A DNA stretch of 64,000 nucleotides from Parietaria judaica (Eukaryota > Streptophyta > Magnoliopsida > Rosales > Urticaceae), in NCBI GenBank assembly GCA_954871525.1, contig OX940866.1:10315001-10379000 (forward strand). Direction: 5' to 3'. Of this stretch, positions 57,359 through 64,000 are shown piece by piece. Numbering within the stretch: the stretch's first letter is position 1; each line of letters starts with the position of its first letter. The notes below the pieces were generated by a model. That model was not told the origin of the DNA, searched no databases, and worked only from the letters and a program-made list of their open reading frames with translations. The position numbers and the translations under genes are program-made.

Positions 57359-60149
57359 ATGTCTCCCCTTCCTCCGGCGGCGACGATGCAGTACAAGAAC
57401 CTGGGGCGCACGGGGCTGAAGGTGAGCCAGCTGTCGTACGGCGCGTGGGTGAGCTTCGGCAACCAGCTGGACGTGAAGGAGGCCAAGTCGCTCCTCCAGT
57501 GCTGCCGCGACGCCGGCGTCAACTTCTTCGACAACGCCGAGGTCTACGCCAACGGCCGCGCCGAGGAGATCATGGGCCAGGCCGTGCGCGAGCTCGGCTG
57601 GCGCCGCTCCGACATCGTCGTCTCCACCAAGATCTTCTGGGGCGGGCCCGGCCCCAACGACAAGGGCCTCTCCCGCAAGCACGTCGTGGAGGGCACCAAG
57701 GCCTCGCTCAAGAGGCTGGACATGGAGTACGTCGACGTCGTCTACTGCCACCGCCCGGACTCGTCGACTCCGATCGAGGAGACGGTGAGGGCCATGAACT
57801 ACGTCATCGACAAGGGCTGGGCCTTCTACTGGGGGACCAGCGAGTGGTCGGCGCAGCAGATCACGGAGGCCTGCGGGATCGCCGAGAGGCTGGATCTGGT
57901 GGGGCCGGTGGTGGAGCAGCCTGAGTATAATCTGCTCTCCAGGCACAAGGTTCGTTCGTTGTTTGTTTGCTTCTTTGAATTCGGGAAATGGGGTTGAGCT
58001 AAAGATCGTTGCTTTGGAGGGGTTTCGGATCGACATTGATCTAAAGATCGTTGCTTTAGTGGGTTTTTGGATCTTAATTGATTTGATGGTGTGTAGATGA
58101 TGATTTGGGTGGTGGGAAATGGAGATAAAGGTCGTTCCTTTAGAAGGATTTTGGGTCTAGATTGATGGTGTGCGAGTACAATTTGTTCTTTCTGTGTGTA
58201 GAGAGGAGGGTTTGGATGTTGGGAAATGGGGATTTGGGTGATGGTGTGGAGCTAAAGATTGATGCTTTCGGGAGGTTTTGGATCTAATTTGATGATGTGT
58301 GAGTACAATTTGTCCTTTCGGTGTGTAGAAATGAGGATTTGGGTGATGTGGCGTTGATCTAAGATCTTTCACTTACAGGGGTTTTGGATCTTCTTTGATG
58401 GTGGTGTGTGAGTTCAGTTTGTTCTATTGGTGTGTAGAGAGGAGGATTTGGCTGTTGGGAAATGGGGATCGGTGTATGAAATTGGGTGATGGTGTTGAGA
58501 TTAGAAGATTGTTGCTTTAGCGAAGTATTGGATCGAAATTGATGGTCTGTGAGTACAATTTGCTCTTTAGGTGAGTAGTGATGAAGATTTGGATGTTTGG
58601 GTGTTGAGAAATGGGGATTGGTGTGTGAATTTGAGTGATGGTGTTGAGAACTTGAGATACGAGAGTGATGCTTTAGAGAGATTTTGGATCTAGTTTGGTT
58701 GTTTTGTGTTAGGAATTGGGGATTTTGAGTTATGGTGCTCAGATTAATGCAAGACCTTTGGAGCTAGTTTGGGAAATGGGGATATCTGGTTTTCTTTTTT
58801 TTTTTGAGAAAAAAATTTACTTGAAATTCATCTATGTTTGTTTTGAGATTGTGGGGTGGGATAAATTGCGAATTTTTAAGGAATGTGGATTTTTCATATT
58901 CAAGGTTTGGGTGCTAAAGTTTCTTTTATTAACCGGGTTTCCCTGTGTACTTTTAATGAAAATCTCGGTCTGCTAGTTCCTCTATGTGAGTACTTTGTTT
59001 TCAATGTGATAATATTTGATCATATTCTTTATCGTTGCAGGTTGAGTCTGAATACCTTCCTCTGTACACCAACTACGGCATCGGTCTTACCACGTGGAGC
59101 CCGCTCGCTTCTGGGGTTCTCACTGGGAAATACAACAAGGGAGTTATACCTCCGGACAGTCGGTTCGCCTTGGAAAATTACAAGGTACAATATCTTGATT
59201 TCAAGTCTAGTTGATCTTAAATTAGTTCCTTTCCTTATCATGAGCCTGTTGGTATTATATAATATGTCCTTTGCCAAGTACTACTGTACATATCATTGGA
59301 AATATAGGCCGCGACAAAAAAAGAAGTGGAATATCCTTCCACATTTACATATCTTTTTGGTATTTTTGCCACAAATATCCAGTTTTAAAATGGGCTTGTT
59401 TTTGACAACCTGACATATTATAACAAATAATGGCTCTGGAGAGATCCTTATAAATTAATCGGCTTACTTCTCAAAAAGTACATTTGATTTCTACAAAACG
59501 GACTAATCACTTATTTTTTTGCGTACAGAATCTTGCGACAAGGTCGCTGGTTGATGACGTGCTGAGAAAGGTCAACGGCCTGAAGCCGATTGCTGACGAA
59601 TTAGGTGTTGCGTTGCCGCAACTTGCAATCGCGTGGTGTGCTGCAAACCCCAATGTCTCGTCCGTCATCACTGGGGCCACCAAGGAGTCTCAGGTAGGCA
59701 TTTGTTAGATTGCTCTGTTTTTAATAGAAACCATGTCACAGTGGATAAGATTTTTTATTTTTAAAATGATTTTAAAAAAATAAATTGGTTTCCGTCTTTC
59801 CGATACCACTGCTTACAAAAAGCATCCAAAAATCTGGTTGTTCACCACCTAAGTAAAAACCGAAAAATGTAATAAAAATTAAACAATCGATAGTGTTTAG
59901 GATATAAATTTAATCGGGAAGTAGATATAAAACGCGACCGGTCTTTCTAGGCATCAAGCAATATCGTGCAAGAACATATACTTGAGGCTTTCATGTTGGC
60001 TTACAACCTCAAACATCATTTGGCTCCATTTGCAGATTCAAGAGAACATGAAAGCCATCGACGTGATCCCGCTTCTGACTCCTGCTGTGATGGAGAAGAT
60101 CGAGGCCGTCGTTCAGAGCAAACCGAAGCGTCCCGACTCGTATAGGTAG
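57359..60149 (+). CDS. KAB1: KAB1, voltage-gated potassium channel beta subunit (aldo-keto reductase fold)
   Basis: Four exons: 57359-57949, 59041-59184, 59529-59693, 60036-60149, all phase 0 with GT-AG borders; 1014 nt. Starting at the ATG 57386 gives 328 residues, the length of Arabidopsis KAB1; the upstream ATG at 57359 adds nine residues. AKR features: [26 protein letters not shown] (catalytic Asp/Tyr region), STKIFWGG (Lys), YCHRPD (His), [18 protein letters not shown] and [17 protein letters not shown] (NADPH-binding loop). The end, [11 protein letters not shown], is typical. The protein binds the cytosolic side of Shaker-type K+ channels and has NADPH-dependent reductase fold activity. 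Exon 1 is much more GC-rich than its surroundings. The gene looks intact. Confidence 0.95.
57975..58720. repeat. degenerate tandem repeats in KAB1 intron 1
   Basis: About five to six diverged units of roughly 100-150 bp share AAAGATCGTTGCTTT, TTTTGGATCT, TTGATGGTGTGTGAGT, ACAATTTGTTCTTT and GGGAAATGGGGAT. They look like an old local duplication series. Confidence 0.6.
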
Positions 60150-61450
60150 ATGTGAACGTTTCGCGAATCAGAGTCGTTTTATATACATGCACATTGCAGC
60201 TCGTTTTGGCCTTGTGTTCTTAGCAACAGGAAAAAGTTAATTCCTTTCTTCTTCCATGGTTTGTGCTGCTTGTTTCTTGTGTTTCTTATTTATTCGGGTT
60301 TATTTCGATCGGACCGCCCGGATTATGTCCGTCTGATATATATGGTGTTTCTTTTTTCCGTGAAGTATTTTCATGTCAGGGAAAATAAGATAAGTCTGAG
60401 TGTTGATAGTTGAACAATATACTCTGTTGAATTGCACTATTATGAACCATTTACCTTCAATTTAGTTTCCCTAAAGGTGAAACCGGGATCGAGAACCACT
60501 CAAAAGTCGACTCTTGTGACAACTTAGAGAAATGTTCAGTGTCTTCTTCACTAAGATCTTCGGTTTTCAATTTAAAAAAATGAAAGAAAAAAAAAATGAT
60601 TTATGGCTTTCTAACTGTAAATTCAGACAACGAAGGTCAATTAAGCAGTAAGAGTCTTAACTTAGGGCCGGCAATATGGTCAGGCAGGACAATAGACTTG
60701 ACACGTTTTTTGATATACGAAATTAGGTTGACTTTAATTGGACTTTTGTTTGTGTTGAATATGATTAAATAACGGGTGAATCTGTCATTATGGTGTTGAT
60801 GAAAACTAAGCAAAAGTTCTAATAAAAGATGAAACTATTTTCTCTTGGATTACATTACATGCTCATAAGTTCCCATACAGTTGATATATCAGGACATGTT
60901 CAATAATAAATCACAATAACTCACTCTGAGTAGATTGAATAATTTATAAATAAATAAATAAAAAAAGAGCTTTTGATCATGGATTAGGAAAACATATGCA
61001 CAGATAGGATTTGTTGTCCGAATTCGGTTTTGGAACCCAACCCATTTCAAGCGTTGCGGCTCCAATGGTGGATCGAGTATGGACCTTTTGTCCCGATCGG
61101 TCCAATTATATATTTTGAATTAGAGATTTTTACTTTTGTAATTACATTTTAGCATTCAATGTTACACTCATTGCAGTTTCTATTGTAATTTTTCGATGAT
61201 ACTGAACCAACATTTTCGCCGGTGATTTTTTCGTTTTTCTGTCAGCATTTTGCTTGACATAATACCCTGATGATAAGATCACACGCACGTATCATTAAAT
61301 TACAGTTTTATATATTAAAAATAAAACTGTTAAAATAGGAAGAAAGAAACAAAGTGCATATTTAGCAATGTTATATTATTATGGGCATGTGGAAATAATA
61401 AAGCGAACTAAAAAAGAAAACAGACAGGTAATTTATGGGACAGGTTTGGT
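60150..61450. other. intergenic, no gene recognised
   Basis: 3' flank of KAB1 and upstream DNA of the kinase gene. No transposon end was recognised. Confidence 0.5.
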
Positions 61451-61455
61451 AAAGA

Positions 61456-61552
61456 GTTTATAAATTAGTTGAAGCAGTTATTTCACTGCGTTTTTCCCGC
61501 GCAATAAAATGCCCTTTCTTCCTCTGAGCTCCGACCCTCATGCAATGCCCTT

Positions 61553-61583
<31 letters not shown>

Positions 61584-61590
61584 CAAAGAA
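61456..61590 (+). promoter_or_regulatory. core promoter and CT-rich leader of the PB1 kinase gene
   Basis: A TATA-like TTTATAAATTA at about 61458 and a (CT)n run at 61551-61582. Confidence 0.5.
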
Positions 61591-61651
61591 ACGGAAAAAC
61601 CCAATTCTCCATTTTAGCGATTTGATAGCAAAGCTTCGATCTTTACGTGGA

Positions 61652-61847
61652 ATGACTGGATCTTTGAAGAATCCAAGAGGTACCCATTTCGCCACTGATT
61701 GTCTGTTAATTTTTCAAATATTTAATGTTTTTCAATCTTAAATCTCATCAAGATCACATTTTCATGGTTCTTGCAGGGATGAGAAGAGGCGAAAAAAATA
61801 TGATCACGGGCAATTATAAAGAAGGAACGAGCTTTGTAAGATCATGA
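61652..61847 (+). CDS. spliced upstream ORF overlapping the PB1 kinase start
   Basis: Leader exon ATG at 61652, exon end 61679, GTACCC donor; acceptor TTGCAG, exon resumes at 61777. The joined ORF is 33 codons (32 residues), starting MTGSLKNPRG and rich in basic residues. Its TGA at 61845-61847 overlaps the main ATG at 61844 as ATGA. Such an arrangement suggests termination-reinitiation control. The ORF depends on this splice; unspliced leader would read differently. Confidence 0.55.
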
Positions 61848-64000
61848 CCGGTGAATTCCCGCGTATTTCGACCCAAAATTCCCGAGAAGACAGTGCCGCG
61901 CTTGCGTTGGAAAAGCGGCAGCGGGATGCGCAGAATGTGTGTCTCCAGACAGGCGAGGAATTTTCGTCGGAGTTTTTGCCCGAGCGCGTACGATTGCCGT
62001 CGGTGATCACGAACGGGAGCCACCGTTTCCCGAAGAAAGTGGGGTTTGATCTGAGGGGCAATCAGCCGATTTTCGAGGATCAGATGGTTTATCCGAGCTA
62101 CGCCGACAGATTCCACTGGGAAAACTACGGCATCACGGCCGAGGAAATGAATTACGATCGTGCCATTTCCGGGCAGAGGAGTCCGATGCGTTACGTGCCG
62201 GGATTCTCAGACGGGTCTTTCTCCGGGAAGGTGAAGTTCCTCTGCAGCTTCGGGGGGAGACTCGTTAGGCGGTCGAGCGACGGGAAAGTCCGGTATGTCG
62301 GTGGAGAGACTCGGATTCTGTCAATAAGGAGGAGCGTGTCGTTCGAAGAGTTGATGAAGAAGACTTCTTCGATATGTAATGTACCTCACACAATCAAATA
62401 CCAACTTCCCGGCGAAGATTTGGAATCTCTGATCTCGGTTTGCTCCGAAGAGGATCTTCACAACATGCTGGAGGAGTACCAGGAGTTGGAGAGAGTTGGA
62501 AGCTCTCAGAGATTGAGGATTTTTCTCGTGTCGTTGAGCGAATCTGAAAGCCCAAGCTCTGTCAACGGCATGCTAGACCGGAGCTCAAGCGGCCAAAGCA
62601 TGGCTTCCCGGTCAAGCCAGTATAGCCCGAGCTTCTTCCGAGATTCTCCCACGTTGGCTTACGTGTTGGACAAGGAAGGAAGCCCAACTTTTTCGAGGCC
62701 TTTCTGTCAATTCTCCCCGAAGATGGCCCCGAGCAAATCGTCAAACCATTTAGCTTCAATGGCGAATGCAGATCAAGCTCATGGAGCAGATAACACTAAC
62801 CCGTTTTTCATGGGAAACTTTCCTCCGCAGGAGTCTTACTATGCAGACCCCATGGGGTATTACCACGGGCCTTCACAGCCGAATAATTACCAAATTAGCC
62901 GACCCCGCGAGAAGCCAACCCTTCACCACCGGAGCAGAAGCGACGATCTCGTGTCTTCGTTTCTGTATGCTCAAAACAATGCGAAATTCGGGAGATGTGT
63001 GCTTAAAGATGGGAAGTTCTGCATAGAGAGGTGTCTTTCTCACCCGGAAGATCCTCTTTGTTTGTTGACGAAATCGGAAGACAAAGACGATTCGTGCAGC
63101 AAGATCATACACGCGGTTTCAAACTCAAAGATGCAGGAACTGGATCTGAGATTCTTAGAGGGAGTCAGGAGGGCGAATCTCCCGCTTAGGACGACGCCGA
63201 ATTGCTCGAAGGATTTCCCTTTGCAAGAGGAGAATATGGATAGAAAGAATCCTTCTATAGATGAGATTAACAAGACGGCGAAATGGGACAACGGGAATAG
63301 CTCTCGGGACGATCACTACACGATTGATTTCGCAGAAAATGTTGACGTCGCGTTATACCAAAATGCCGATGAACTTCACGGATCACCGCGCATGAACTAC
63401 AGGCAAAATGATCGCCTTTCTTCGCAAGAATTAGTACCGGTAAGTCAATTATATTTTCCCCGTAAATCCTATTTTGAGTATGATTTTTAATCTTGCTTCA
63501 TGATTCTTATGCAGGGACATGACTTGAGTTTCAGTTCAGTCATAGAATTACCCATCTCCGGTCGTAAAGATCACGGAAATAGCACTGAATATGATACAGG
63601 AAGACCGAGTTTTGAGCCTAAATCCCGGGACAATACCCCTATGAATTCTCAATCCTCGGTCAATTATCGAAACGACAAGGCGACGAAATCAGCATCTCTG
63701 ATTATCGAAGACGTGACTCAGGCAATCACAGCTCCTGAAATCCGTCCGGCGTCTAGCGTTGTAATGTACGTCGAAGACGAACACGTGGATGGAAGCGTAA
63801 CTCCTCACGAAATGGAGGTGGAGAGTCCGAATCTCGAGTCTGATTGCGAGGTAATAAGAAAACCTTATCCGCTGATGTTATTAATTTTTTTGGTATGGAT
63901 TTGGTATAAGATAGCTCATACTTAGAAGTTAGAACTATGTTGTTGCCTATTTTCAGGGTGAAGATGAAGATGGAAGCGAGAAGAACGATTCGATGTGTGA
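61844..64000 (+). CDS. PB1-domain Raf-like protein kinase, N-terminal part (runs off the right edge)
   Basis: Exons 61844-63439, 63515-63850 and from 63957 onward; phases are 0 throughout. The first 120 residues include the conserved NVCLQTGEEFSSEFL block seen in plant PB1-Raf kinases. PB1 domain at about residues 128-230: GKVKFLCSFGGRL, DGKVRYVGGETRI, FEELMKK, IKYQLPGEDLESLISVCSEE and DLHNMLEEY, with the basic and acidic (OPCA) surfaces expected. A Ser-rich low-complexity region follows, then conserved HHRSRSDDL and FGRCVLKDGKF. The kinase domain lies outside the window. In this family (group B Raf-like MAP3Ks) PB1 mediates assembly and the kinase acts in osmotic/ABA and related signalling; that role is inferred. 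No lesion seen. Confidence 0.88.

Noticed and set aside
57307..57924. Long overlapping frames on both strands over KAB1 exon 1
   Set aside because: The GC-rich exon leaves other frames open by composition; the KAB1 frame has clear family motifs and splice phases.

Overview
This is nuclear DNA of a eudicot plant. Genes carry short GT-AG introns, intergenic DNA is AT-rich with (TA)n runs, and about half of the window is transposable elements of typical angiosperm types (Ty1-copia, hAT, Mutator-like, PIF-Harbinger, LINE). I cannot name the species. No rRNA, tRNA or CRISPR was seen.

Host genes. (1) A small secreted cysteine-rich peptide gene (2256-9364) has its second exon split by a 6.2-kb copia element; the two exon halves rejoin in frame across the target-site duplication. 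(2) Three secreted glycine-rich protein genes lie at 21.6 kb (+), 24.6 kb (-, frameshifted) and 28.4 kb (+). A ~200-bp tandem array separates the second and third. (3) A PAP23-like purple acid phosphatase spans 40776-54209 in seven exons. Its first intron is 10 kb of nested transposons, its second holds a MITE, and its fourth exon carries an 8-bp insertion with the form of a hAT excision footprint, which breaks the frame. (4) KAB1, the potassium channel beta subunit / aldo-keto reductase, is complete (57359-60149). (5) The 5' part of a PB1-domain Raf-like protein kinase gene runs off the right edge, with a spliced upstream ORF whose stop overlaps the main start codon. An oligopeptide-transporter relic lies near 32 kb.

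Mobile DNA, left to right: the end of a hAT element with a TTF-type/DUF4371 gene (1-1555); copia-1 (3038-9260) with a solo LTR of another family inside its RNase H region; a Mutator-like transposase remnant lacking its catalytic core (10244-12278); copia-2 on the minus strand (14226-19572); a MITE (23389-23675); a solo LTR with a nested hAT MITE inside the tandem array; a 0.94-kb non-autonomous hAT (29612-30551); a nearly intact 3.8-kb autonomous-type hAT (33766-37566); a 5'-truncated LINE end; a Pack-MULE carrying a piece resembling the first exon of RPAP2 (39097-40387); copia-3 (41122-49412) with a PIF-Harbinger element in its 5' LTR; and a ~970-bp fold-back element (49817-50788). Most are bounded by exact target-site duplications readable in the sequence.

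Overall the left and middle of the window are a transposon-eroded accessory region where three host genes (cysteine-rich peptide, one glycine-rich protein, the phosphatase) look broken. The right end (KAB1 and the kinase gene) looks intact. Exon boundaries were found by reading frame, splice consensus and remembered family conservation; no alignment or transcript data were available.
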